A stretch of DNA of 28,673 nucleotides from an uncultured Collinsella sp. (GTDB lineage: Bacteria; Actinomycetota; Coriobacteriia; Coriobacteriales; Coriobacteriaceae): positions 1 through 28,673 of the forward strand of contig URJD01000003.1 of NCBI GenBank assembly GCA_900548075.1, given 5' to 3'. Shown one piece after another: positions 14,651 through 22,437 of this stretch. The position numbers were made by a program, and so were the translations under genes. Within the stretch, counting starts at the first letter, position 1. Each line of letters opens with the position of its first letter. The notes under the pieces were generated by a model. That model saw nothing but the letters and a program-made list of their open reading frames with translations. It made no database searches and was not told where the DNA came from.

Positions 14651-16775
14651 GTGTTTCTGGTCTAGACGCGTTTTGACGCACCGTCCGAGCTGCCATCGCA
14701 AGCGAGGCGGCTTTATGGGTCGAGCCGGTGTCGATCTGTTTATCGAAGACGGCGCCTATACCACGCTTTCTTCTGCCGTGGTCATCCTAGTGGTGCTCAC
14801 ATTGTTGTTTTCGTCGACCGCGGCGATATGGAGCATGTCGCGTGCCGGGGATACCCAGGTGGCGGCTGATAGCGGCGCGCTGGCGGGTGCCAACGTAGTG
14901 TCGTCCTATCACACGGCTGCCACGGTGGTTGATGCGAGCATCTTGAGTCTGGGGCTGGCGGGGTTTGCCACGATCGGGACGGGCCTGGTCGCCATCCTCA
15001 TCCCGGGTGCCGAGCCGGTTGCCGGCAATATGGTCGACACTGGGATTGAGATCATTAAAACGCGCAACAAGTTTGCCAAAAGCGCATCGGAAGGCTTACA
15101 GAAAATCGAGACGGCTCTGCCGTATCTGATCGCCGCGCGTGCCACGCAGGCGGTGTCGGCGCAGGATACCGATAGTGTGACCTATACCGGTACGGCGCTT
15201 GCCGTGCCCAGGACATCCGAGTCTGACTTCGCTGCGCTCAAAGGATCAGAGATCTCGACCGATACCATTAAAGACACATCAGATGATTTAGAGTGTGCGG
15301 CCGAGGAGCTGCGGAAGGCTTCTGAGGACACGGCGAAGGCTAAAGAGCGTGCTTGGCTGGCGGATTGTGGTGGGTCTGACAAGGGCTCGGTCGGCAGCTG
15401 TTCTTGCATGTGGGAGCGTGCGAAAAGCCTAACGGATCTCCCCGGTGTTCAAAATCCGCATTACTCATCGAGCGTTACGTGGGAGCCCCAAGTTGCCCTT
15501 GATCGCGCGAAGGACTACTACCACTGGCGTCTGACAAATGAGAAGCCCCACGGCTCGAGTGTCGAGATGAAGGCAGAGTCTGCGGCGCGTAAGGCGTTTT
15601 ATACCTATGCGAGCGCGGAGGTCGATCGGGCACATATAACCGAGAACGGAGACAGGGTTTCCTCCTATATTCCGCTGCTGCCGCGCAACTCTGATGAGGT
15701 TCGGGCGACGGAGCTCTATACCGATGCGGTGTGGCCGACGAGCGTGAACGATGACAAGGCGTATCTGCATTATGGGACGACCTGCCCTAACTATAAGAAA
15801 GGGACGCCGAGCGGATTTGCTTCGGTTGCCGATTACGATGGACAGGATAAATGCAGCAAATGCCATTTTGGCGTTTTGTCGCTTGGTGCTGTTGCGGCGC
15901 CTTCAACCTCTATCGAAAACGGCTTTGAGTATCACTTTGACAAGTTTAAAGACGCCCTGGAGGACTACGTCGACTGTCGCAACAAGGAGCTCGAGCTCGA
16001 GCGTCAGACCGAGGACGAAGCCGACCGTGCGGGCAATGCGTTCGATACCGCCATCAAAGAACTTTCCGGTGAGCGTCCGCGTATCGCCCCACCTGGCCGC
16101 AACGGCGTAGTCGCCTTTGCAGTTTCGGGTGATATTACCAGCCCCGATCAACTTAACTCTTCGTTTAACACGGCGGTTGAGCTTGGCAGTCGCGGTGCCA
16201 TCTCTGCCGCGGTGCTGGCGCCCGATGAGGCGACGGCGCAAAACAACGTGCTTTCGCGATTTTTCTCGACATTGAAGGAACGCTCGGGTGGCGTTGCCGG
16301 CGTACTCGATGGCGTCATGGATGTTTGGGGACGGCTGCTTGTGGGATACGGAGACATCCAAGGTTCGGCCGACGAACTTGTGGACGAGATGATTAAGGGC
16401 CTAGGAGAGGGCAACGGTGCGTTGGGCTCCATTGCATCGTGGCTCGGCGATACCGTTTCGGCGTCCGTGGCGGCGCTGGGTTTGGAACCGTGCGACTTGC
16501 GCCTGCGAAAGCCGGTGCTGACCGATTCCGCCAACGTCATTAAGAGTCCGGGGTCTGACATTGCCGGTCTCTCTCAAGCGCAAGACAAGCTGCGAAGTAT
16601 TCCGTTGGGCGTGACCGATCCCAAGGCGCTTTGCGAGGCGTTGGAATATCAAGTCGAACGCACCATCAGCGGTACGGTGTTCACGCTTGCGGAGATTCCT
16701 CTGCCCGGCGGCGGCTCCATCCCGCTTACCGTCGATGTCGCCACGCTGGTTGGCGCTCTGGGCGGTGGGTCGTAA
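14622..16775 (+). CDS. Large TadG-like pilus-locus protein
   Basis: Protein of 717 residues. I start it at the ATG at 14622, 5 nt after GGAGGG and overlapping the end of the TadE-like gene; a later in-frame ATG near 14715 is possible. Near the N-terminus EDGAYTTLSSAVVILVVLTLLF is a single membrane segment, followed by SRAGDTQVAADSGALAGANVV, the stretch typical of TadG-like proteins. The rest is a long extracytoplasmic region with helical, charged segments and Cys clusters: CGGSDKGSVGSCSC (about 248-261) and a Cys at 388 with a CSKC at 411-414. No von Willebrand A domain is apparent, unlike classical TadG. Probably an anchored pilus-assembly or tip component (inference). Confidence 0.75.
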   Translation: MIRGLLHGIKCFWSRRVLTHRPSCHRKRGGFMGRAGVDLFIEDGAYTTLSSAVVILVVLTLLFSSTAAIWSMSRAGDTQVAADSGALAGANVVSSYHTAATVVDASILSLGLAGFATIGTGLVAILIPGAEPVAGNMVDTGIEIIKTRNKFAKSASEGLQKIETALPYLIAARATQAVSAQDTDSVTYTGTALAVPRTSESDFAALKGSEISTDTIKDTSDDLECAAEELRKASEDTAKAKERAWLADCGGSDKGSVGSCSCMWERAKSLTDLPGVQNPHYSSSVTWEPQVALDRAKDYYHWRLTNEKPHGSSVEMKAESAARKAFYTYASAEVDRAHITENGDRVSSYIPLLPRNSDEVRATELYTDAVWPTSVNDDKAYLHYGTTCPNYKKGTPSGFASVADYDGQDKCSKCHFGVLSLGAVAAPSTSIENGFEYHFDKFKDALEDYVDCRNKELELERQTEDEADRAGNAFDTAIKELSGERPRIAPPGRNGVVAFAVSGDITSPDQLNSSFNTAVELGSRGAISAAVLAPDEATAQNNVLSRFFSTLKERSGGVAGVLDGVMDVWGRLLVGYGDIQGSADELVDEMIKGLGEGNGALGSIASWLGDTVSASVAALGLEPCDLRLRKPVLTDSANVIKSPGSDIAGLSQAQDKLRSIPLGVTDPKALCEALEYQVERTISGTVFTLAEIPLPGGGSIPLTVDVATLVGALGGGS

Positions 16776-17251
16776 TGAGTATCCGCATGCGTCTGCGCGA
16801 GGAGCGCGCCCAGGCGACGGTGGAGATGACAGTGGTTACGCCCGTTTTGCTGGTGCTGGCACTCATCGTATACAACGTCATGATCTTTGCCGGTGCGGTC
16901 GCACGCTTCGATCGCGTGGTGCCCGATATCGTGCTAGCACATGCCGTGGCGCCGAGCGGGGAGGGCGATGGCAGCTCCATCGATGCTTCCGCGACCGTTC
17001 AGGCTCAGATCCAACATGCCATGGAAGGCTATGACTTGCTGATCGAGGTCTCGAGCGAACAGGGTGCGACGACATCGGATGGCGGTTTGCTTTCGCTTTC
17101 CGGCACGTTTAGGACCTACACCTGCACCATGCGCTATGAGCCGTGGCCGAGCTCGCTCAGCATCGCCGGCGTTTCGCTGGGGGCACCGGCAAAGTTGTCA
17201 CACGAGCGCGCGGTGACGGTCGATCCATGGCGTCCGGGGGTGGTCATGTGA
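16775..17251 (+). CDS. TadE-like minor pilin
   Basis: Protein of 158 residues. Its ATG overlaps the TAA of the TadG-like gene (TAATG); the upstream extension of the open frame is ignored. A leader of about 12 residues (MSIRMRLREERA) precedes QATVEMTVVTPVLLVLALIVYNVMIF, giving A|QATVE with Glu at position 5 and a membrane helix, then a polar domain of about 115 residues ending near the C-terminus with TYTCTMRYEPW. This is the TadE/TadF layout. TadE/F proteins are processed by the prepilin peptidase and act as pseudopilins. Confidence 0.82.
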   Translation: MSIRMRLREERAQATVEMTVVTPVLLVLALIVYNVMIFAGAVARFDRVVPDIVLAHAVAPSGEGDGSSIDASATVQAQIQHAMEGYDLLIEVSSEQGATTSDGGLLSLSGTFRTYTCTMRYEPWPSSLSIAGVSLGAPAKLSHERAVTVDPWRPGVVM

Positions 17252-17607
17252 CCGCGGTCTCGTCCTACATCGCCTACGCGCGGGCACTCAATAGGCTGGG
17301 CTGGACGCCGGCCGAGTTTGCGGTGGCGGAGTCGTTTGCCGTGCGCCTGCGCGGCATGCTGGGACGGTGCCCGGTTGCCGCCAACGGTCTGCCGCTCGTC
17401 ATGGCATTTCCACGCTGCTCTTCGGTCCATACGTGTTTTATGGCCTATCCCATCGACATCGCCTTCATCGATCGCGACGGCAATATCCTCGCGCGCTACG
17501 AAAACGTACGTCCCTGGCGTATGTGCTCCTGCCCCGGCGCCTGGGCCGCACTAGAGCGCCCTTCAATCATTGTTTCGACCCCTGCTCTCCAACGCGTGCC
17601 GGCTTAA
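17248..17607 (+). CDS. DUF192 family protein
   Basis: Protein of 119 residues starting at the GTG at 17248, which overlaps the previous stop (GTGA). The family core is clear: ESFAVRLRGMLGR, then MAFPRCSSVHTCFMAYPIDIAFIDRDG, ARYENVRPWR and GAWAALE. DUF192 proteins are small beta-rich proteins of unknown function, often secreted in other bacteria; this one has no signal peptide. The last gene of the tad block, it is translationally coupled to the pseudopilin gene, which suggests a pilus-related role (inference). No terminator is evident before the next gene. Confidence 0.85.
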   Translation: MTAVSSYIAYARALNRLGWTPAEFAVAESFAVRLRGMLGRCPVAANGLPLVMAFPRCSSVHTCFMAYPIDIAFIDRDGNILARYENVRPWRMCSCPGAWAALERPSIIVSTPALQRVPA

Positions 17608-17665
17608 GAATTGGCGACAGCGGACTTTCGTCATACGAAATTGGGTAAGATGGAGGAGAAGATGC

Positions 17666-17932
17666 ATGGATGTTGAGATCCATCCCAACGCTAAAAAGCA
17701 CCTGACGGAAAAGCAGGTGCTTAGCGCTTGGCTTGCGGTTACTGAGTGCGTTCGTCGCGAGTCGAAGGACGAGCCGCCGAGATGGCTTGCGATTGGATGG
17801 CTCCCAGACGGACGAAGCGTGGAGCTTGTCGCGGTCGAGCTTGTCCGTGGGTGGCTTATCATTCATGCCTTGCCTCCAGTCCAGAAGAAATTTTGGCAGG
17901 AGATTGAACAGGCTCGGCAAAGGGGTCGATGA
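17666..17932 (+). CDS. RelE/BrnT-like small toxin candidate
   Basis: Peptide of 88 residues starting at the ATG at 17666, with GGAGG 9 nt upstream; the open frame extends further upstream without support. EIHPNAKKHL at the N-terminus, RWLAIGWLPDGRSVELVAVE and RGWLIIHALPP follow the pattern of BrnT/RelE-fold toxins (R-x-x-x-I-G then a hydrophobic strand with G-R). It is immediately followed, with stop-start overlap, by a ribbon-helix-helix gene, and this toxin-first order is that of brnTA. No search could be run, so the family call is an inference. Confidence 0.6.
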   Translation: MDVEIHPNAKKHLTEKQVLSAWLAVTECVRRESKDEPPRWLAIGWLPDGRSVELVAVELVRGWLIIHALPPVQKKFWQEIEQARQRGR

Positions 17933-18216
17933 TGGGCAAGACGTATACGGCCGCTAATGGTCAGGTTGTAACGGATGAAATGATTGACGCGTGGTGCGAG
18001 TCGTACGAGCGCGGAGAGTTTCCGGATGGCGAACACACCGTTGGTGGGATCGTACATGGACGGCCCCCACTCTCAGGTGAGGGGACGGCAACGCTGTCGG
18101 TCAAGATTCCTCTGGGAATGAAGGAGGCCATTCGTCGACGGGCGGCTGCCGAGGGGATGACGCCAAGTGAGTTTGCCCGTGCGGCTCTGAGCGAAAAACT
18201 TCTTGCTGCCGGCTGA
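17932..18216 (+). CDS. Ribbon-helix-helix antitoxin-like protein
   Basis: Peptide of 94 residues. The ATG at 17932 is preferred because AAGGGG is 6 nt upstream; the ATG at 17929 is one codon earlier. Both overlap the stop of the preceding gene. The N-terminal half is polar, and the C-terminal half (TATLSVKIPLGMKEAIRRRAAAEGMTPSEFARAALSEKLL, written here only as the position range 54-92) is a ribbon-helix-helix DNA-binding fold of the CopG/Arc type. The pair with the preceding gene is typical of a type II toxin-antitoxin module that would repress its own promoter. Confidence 0.72.
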   Translation: MGKTYTAANGQVVTDEMIDAWCESYERGEFPDGEHTVGGIVHGRPPLSGEGTATLSVKIPLGMKEAIRRRAAAEGMTPSEFARAALSEKLLAAG

Positions 18217-18240
18217 TGCCTCTGACGTGCCGATTTAAAG

Positions 18241-18281
18241 AACCGAGGCTGTGCTCAAAAACTTTTTTGAAATTCTCGGTT
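18241..18281 (+). terminator. Possible terminator of the toxin-antitoxin-like pair
   Basis: AACCGAG (18241-18247) pairs with CTCGGTT (18275-18281), and inside it TCAAAAA (18255-18261) pairs with TTTTTGA (18264-18270), with a T-rich right side. It overlaps the -35 box of the tRNA-Phe promoter, so it could also influence that promoter. Confidence 0.35.
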
Positions 18282-18307
18282 GACCGGAACGCGTCCTTGG
18301 TTATACT
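18280..18307 (+). promoter_or_regulatory. Promoter of tRNA-Phe
   Basis: TTGACC, a 16-nt spacer and TATACT, about 32 nt upstream of the tRNA 5' end. Confidence 0.65.
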
Positions 18308-18339
18308 AATCAAGCCTTGAAACAAGGCACACCTCAAAT

Positions 18340-18412
<73 letters not shown>

Positions 18413-18425
18413 CCTTGAATTGACT

Positions 18426-18456
18426 AGGACCTCTGCAAAGGGGTCCTTTTCTTTTA
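18426..18456 (+). terminator. Intrinsic terminator after tRNA-Phe
   Basis: AGGACCTCT (18426-18434) pairs with AGGGGTCCT (18439-18447) around a GCAA tetraloop, followed by TTTTCTTTT. Confidence 0.85.
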
Positions 18457-18604
18457 TGTAGGGTTCTGCGGAAAATGCGCCCCATTATTGAGCGATAGAA
18501 CGGGACACACTTTCCGCTGCCTGCCTCCGGCGCGCGTACACACCTCGTCGCACCATTCCGATCCCGTCTGCTCCCAGACATTCCTCCCACTTTCGCATCA
18601 CTTT

Positions 18605-18644
18605 ACAGACCGTTCGGTCGTCTGTCCGCACACGCGGGTATACT
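18605..18644 (+). promoter_or_regulatory. TetR-type operator-like palindrome and -10 box before the GH5-like gene
   Basis: GACCG-TT-CGGTC (18608-18619) is a perfect palindrome of the ACCGTTCGGT kind recognised by many TetR-family repressors (established pattern), and ACAGAC/GTCTGT flank it. A TATACT (18639-18644) follows, with no strong -35, and lies 66 nt upstream of the next start codon. No regulator gene is adjacent. The rest of 18457-18709 shows nothing else that I can support. Confidence 0.4.
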
Positions 18645-18709
18645 CAAAACGATACTTATCCTATGCAATACGATGTGGGTTCGACCTGCATGATCCGAAG
18701 GGGGCAGTG

Positions 18710-19771
18710 ATGGAGAGGATACTCGGCGTTAATCTCTCTGGCTGGTTTATTCCCGAGCCTTGGGTGACCCCGTCGCTGTACGCGGCGACCGGTGCATCCA
18801 ACGCGGCCGAGCTACAGGAGGCCATGGGTACCGCCGCCTATAACGAGCGCATGCGCCGCCATTACGAGACGTTTGTGAGCGAGGACGATTTTCGCCGCAT
18901 GGCGCAGATCGGTCTCAATGCCGTGCGTTTGCCGGTGCCCTGGTATGCCTTTGGTTCGCAGGAGTCCGATGCGTCCTACATCTCGGTTGTCGACTACATT
19001 GACCGTGCAATTGAGTGGGCTGCCAAGTACGACATCCGCGTGCTGCTCGATCTGGCAACCGTGCCCGGTGGCCAGGGCGATTCCAACGATTCGCCCACCA
19101 CGCCGGAGGCTGTCGCCGAGTGGCATTCGTCCACCAACGGCCGTCATGTCGCACTCGACGTGCTCGAGCGCTTGGCCGATCGCTATGGCGAGGCCGAGAG
19201 CCTGCTGGGCATTGAGCTGCTGGACACGCCGCAGATGAGCGTTCGCAAGAGCCTCTTCACCATGACGGATGGCATTCCCGCTCACTACCTGCGCAATTTC
19301 TATCGCGATGCCTACGAGCTCGTCCGTTCGTATATGCCCGAGGATAAGATCGTCGTCTTCTCGTCGTCGGGGCATCCCAGCGAGTGGAAGCATTTTATGC
19401 GCGGCGCCAAGTACAAGAACGTCTACATGGACCTTCACCTGTACCATTACCGCGACGAGCACGCGCTCGACATCACGAGCCCCCGCGGGCTGACGACGGC
19501 GATTTCGCGTAACAAGCGCGAGCTTAAAGAAGCGATTTCAACTGGGTTCCCCGTGCTGGTGGGCGAATGGTCGGGCGCGGCGATCTTTGCCAACTCGTCG
19601 GTTACGCCCGAGGGCCGCAATGCCTACGAGCGCGTGTTTATCGCCAATCAGCTGGCTTCGTTTGCGCCGGCTGCCGGTTGGTTCTTCCAAACGTGGAAGA
19701 CCGAGAAGCGCATTGCAGCATGGGATGCCCGCGCGGCGCTCGGTACGCTCGAGCGCGGCATGATTGAATAG
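18710..19771 (+). CDS. GH5-like (cellulase superfamily) glycoside hydrolase homologue
   Basis: Protein of 353 residues starting at the ATG at 18710, 5 nt after AAGGGGG; the longer open frame upstream is not supported. It follows the GH5 barrel, nearest to exo-glucanase-like members: LGVNLSGWFIPEPW, LNAVRLPVPW, DLHLYHYR, VGEWSGA with nucleophile Glu286, and WFFQTWKTE. At strand beta-4, where the family has N-E-P, this protein has GIELLDTP (Asp172-Thr173-Pro174), so the acid/base glutamate is absent. There is no signal peptide, so it is cytosolic. It may be inactive, use another residue, or be a binding protein. It ends 6 nt before rsmI and probably shares its transcript. Confidence 0.82.
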   Translation: MERILGVNLSGWFIPEPWVTPSLYAATGASNAAELQEAMGTAAYNERMRRHYETFVSEDDFRRMAQIGLNAVRLPVPWYAFGSQESDASYISVVDYIDRAIEWAAKYDIRVLLDLATVPGGQGDSNDSPTTPEAVAEWHSSTNGRHVALDVLERLADRYGEAESLLGIELLDTPQMSVRKSLFTMTDGIPAHYLRNFYRDAYELVRSYMPEDKIVVFSSSGHPSEWKHFMRGAKYKNVYMDLHLYHYRDEHALDITSPRGLTTAISRNKRELKEAISTGFPVLVGEWSGAAIFANSSVTPEGRNAYERVFIANQLASFAPAAGWFFQTWKTEKRIAAWDARAALGTLERGMIE

Positions 19772-19777
19772 GTTGAT

Positions 19778-20656
19778 ATGACGCAAAACAGCGCCCATAC
19801 GGGCAAACTCTATGTGGTCGGCACGCCCATCGGCAACCTAGGCGACCTGTCCCCGCGCGTTGGCGAAGCTTTTGCCGCCGCCGATGCCATTTGCTGCGAA
19901 GACACGCGTGTGACGTCAAAGCTGCTGATGCACCTGGGCATTTCCAAGCCGCTTGTCCGTTGCGACGAGAATGTGATCGCTAGCCGCGCTGCCGGCCTGG
20001 TCGACCGTCTGCTGGCGGGGGAGACCCTCGCCTTTGCCTCGGACGCCGGCATGCCGAGCGTGTCCGATCCCGGCCAGGCGCTGGTCGAGGCGGCGCGTGA
20101 GGCCGATGTGCCCGTAGAAGTTATTCCCGGGCCCTCTGCTTGCGTCACGGCGCTCGTTTCGTCCGGCATTCCCTGCGAGCATTTTTTCTTCGAGGGCTTT
20201 TTGGGCCGAAAACACGGCGACCGCGTGCGCCGTTTGCAGCGCCTTGCCGTAGTGCCCGGCGCGCTCATCTTCTACGAGTCTCCACATCGCATCGTGGCGA
20301 CGCTCGAGGCCGTGGCAGAGGTCTTTCCCCAGCGTGAGGTTGCCGTCTGCCGCGAACTCACCAAGCTGCACGAGGAAGTCTTGCGCGGGCCCGCCGCCCA
20401 GCTCGCCGAGGAGCTGCGTGCTCGCGGCGAGGTAAAGGGCGAGATTGCGCTGGTCATCGCGCCGCCGAGCGAGGATGAGGAGGCCGGTATCGTGCCGGTT
20501 GGCGCAGCGGCAGTAGATCCCGATGAGGCCCTGCGCGCGGATATCCGCGCCGCGCTCGAGGAGGGGGAGCCCGCCTCTGCGGTGGCCAAGCGCCTGTCTC
20601 AGAAGTATTCGCGCCGCAAGCGCGATGTCTATGCCATGGTGCTCGATATGCAATAG
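19778..20656 (+). CDS. rsmI: 16S rRNA (cytidine1402-2'-O)-methyltransferase RsmI
   Basis: Protein of 292 residues that methylates the 2'-OH of C1402 in 16S rRNA using S-adenosylmethionine. Diagnostic segments: LYVVGTPIGNLGDL at the N-terminus, CEDTR (about 47-51), SDAGMPSVSDPG (about 88-99), VIPGPSACVTALVSSG, and the FEGFLGRK and FYESPHR stretches. The C-terminal SQKYSRRKRDVYAMVL resembles the small helical tail of the family. The length is typical (about 280-290). The ATG is 6 nt after the GH5-like stop with only a weak AATAGG upstream, so coupling is likely. Confidence 0.96.
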   Translation: MTQNSAHTGKLYVVGTPIGNLGDLSPRVGEAFAAADAICCEDTRVTSKLLMHLGISKPLVRCDENVIASRAAGLVDRLLAGETLAFASDAGMPSVSDPGQALVEAAREADVPVEVIPGPSACVTALVSSGIPCEHFFFEGFLGRKHGDRVRRLQRLAVVPGALIFYESPHRIVATLEAVAEVFPQREVAVCRELTKLHEEVLRGPAAQLAEELRARGEVKGEIALVIAPPSEDEEAGIVPVGAAAVDPDEALRADIRAALEEGEPASAVAKRLSQKYSRRKRDVYAMVLDMQ

Positions 20657-20725
20657 ATGGAGGATATCCAGCCCTTGCGCTAGAATCATCCTCTGTATGC
20701 AACGTTTTTCTGGAGGACAAACCCC

Positions 20726-22327
20726 ATGGATCAAAGCAAGCCTTCGTTCTTTATCACGACGCCCATCTACTACGTCAACGCCGATCCGCACCTGGGCACG
20801 GCTTATTCCACCATCATCGCCGACGTTCAGGCTCGCTATCGCCGCTCCGCCGGCTATAACGTCAAGTTCCTGACCGGCATGGACGAGCACGGCGAGAAGG
20901 TCGCCGAGGCCGCAGCCAAGCACAACATGACGCCGCAGGAGTGGACCGACAGCCAGGCTCCGCACTTCAAGGAGCTTTGGAGCAAGCTCGAGATCTCCAA
21001 CGACGACTTCATCCGCACCACCGAGCCGCGCCAGCATCATGCCGTGCAGTACCTGTGGGAGCGCATGAAGGAGTCCGGCTACCTGTATAAGGGCAGCTAC
21101 GACGGTTGGTATTGCGTGCCTGACGAGACCTACTTTACCGATACGCAGGTCCAGAAGGGCGACGAGGAGTACGGCAGCGTCGGCCAGCACCTGTGCCCCG
21201 ACTGCCACCGTCCGCTTGAGCGCGTGCAGGAGGAGTCCTACTTCTTTAAGCTTTCCGCCTTCCAGGACAAGCTGCTTAAGCTCTATGACGAGCATCCCGA
21301 CTTTGTCGAGCCTGCGTTCCGCATGAACGAGGTTCGCAGCTTTGTCGAGGGCGGCCTCAACGACCTTTCCGTGAGCCGTACGAGCTTTGACTGGGGCATT
21401 CAGGTCCCGTTTGACGAGGGTCACGTGACCTACGTGTGGTTCGATGCGTTGCTCAACTATATGACGGCCGTCGGTTACGGTGTCGACACCGACGAGGCGC
21501 GTGCCGAGCTGGCCTATCGCTGGCCCGCGCAGTTCCACATCGTGGGTAAGGACATCATCCGCTTCCACTGCGTCATTTGGCCCGCCATGCTCATGGCCAT
21601 CGGCGAGGCCCTGCCCGAGCATGTCTTTGCCCACGGCTTCCTGACCGTGCGCAATGCCGAGACCGGCAAGGCCGAGAAGATGTCCAAGAGCCGCGGCAAC
21701 GCCATCGCTCCGCAGGACGTTATCGACATGCTGGGCGTCGAGGGCTATCGCTACTACTTTATGACCGACGTGGTCCCCGGCACCGACGGTGCCATCAGCT
21801 TCGACCGCATGGAGCAGGTCTACAACGCCGACCTGGCCAACAGCTGGGGCAACCTCATCTCGCGTTCGCTCAACATGAGCGGCAAGTATTTTGACGGTTG
21901 CGCGCCCGCCAAGCCCGCATCGTTCGATGCGTTCGACAACCCGCTGGCAAAGATCGCCGACGGCCTGGTCGAGCGCTACATGGCCAAGATGGACGTGCTC
22001 GATTACGGCGGAGCCAAGGACGAGGTCATGGAACTCATCCATGCCGCTAACCACTACATCGAGGACTCCGAGCCCTGGGCGCTTGCCAAGGACGAGGCCA
22101 AGGCTGACGAGCTGGCATTTGTGATCTACAACCTGCTCGAGGCCATCCGCATCGCCGCCCACCTGCTGATGCCGCTCATGCCCCAGACTTCTGCCGAGGC
22201 TCTGCGTCGCCTGTCTTGCGAGGACGAGGCCGCGAGCGACGACCTCAAGGGCATTTGCACTTGGGGCCTGCTTGCTGGCGGTCAGCCCGTCGAGAAGGGC
22301 GATCCGCTGTTCCCGCGTCTGGCGTAG
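20726..22327 (+). CDS. metG: Methionyl-tRNA synthetase
   Basis: Protein of 533 residues, class I, charging tRNA-Met with methionine. HLGT (HIGH-type motif, about 22-25) follows TPIYYVNADP; FLTGMDEHGEK is present; a single CPDC knuckle occurs near residue 160; and KMSKS is at 318-322. It lacks the C-terminal EMAP/Trbp111-like tRNA-binding domain, so it resembles the short form. A -10-like TAGAAT (20681-20686) lies upstream, and GGAGGA precedes the ATG. A terminator follows at 22370. Confidence 0.97.
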   Translation: MDQSKPSFFITTPIYYVNADPHLGTAYSTIIADVQARYRRSAGYNVKFLTGMDEHGEKVAEAAAKHNMTPQEWTDSQAPHFKELWSKLEISNDDFIRTTEPRQHHAVQYLWERMKESGYLYKGSYDGWYCVPDETYFTDTQVQKGDEEYGSVGQHLCPDCHRPLERVQEESYFFKLSAFQDKLLKLYDEHPDFVEPAFRMNEVRSFVEGGLNDLSVSRTSFDWGIQVPFDEGHVTYVWFDALLNYMTAVGYGVDTDEARAELAYRWPAQFHIVGKDIIRFHCVIWPAMLMAIGEALPEHVFAHGFLTVRNAETGKAEKMSKSRGNAIAPQDVIDMLGVEGYRYYFMTDVVPGTDGAISFDRMEQVYNADLANSWGNLISRSLNMSGKYFDGCAPAKPASFDAFDNPLAKIADGLVERYMAKMDVLDYGGAKDEVMELIHAANHYIEDSEPWALAKDEAKADELAFVIYNLLEAIRIAAHLLMPLMPQTSAEALRRLSCEDEAASDDLKGICTWGLLAGGQPVEKGDPLFPRLA

Positions 22328-22369
22328 AGACCGCGCGAGCGCCATATCGGCAATTTGCTGTTTAGCTGT

Positions 22370-22405
22370 AAGGGCATGGCCGCCACGGTCCATGCCCTTT
22401 TGTTT
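22370..22405 (+). terminator. Intrinsic terminator of metG
   Basis: AAGGGCATGG (22370-22379) pairs with CCATGCCCTT (22390-22399), followed by TTTTGTTT. The loop itself can close with CCG/CGG. Confidence 0.9.
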
Positions 22406-22437
22406 CAAGACGCCGCCATCATGCTAAGGAGGCAACC

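Noticed and set aside
19916..22408. Open frame of 830 codons on the minus strand across rsmI and metG
   Set aside because: Antisense of two well-identified genes; no family motifs. The same holds for the minus-strand frames at 3599-4735, 4763-6358, 24664-25644 and 27424-28566, and the plus-strand frame at 375-1010.
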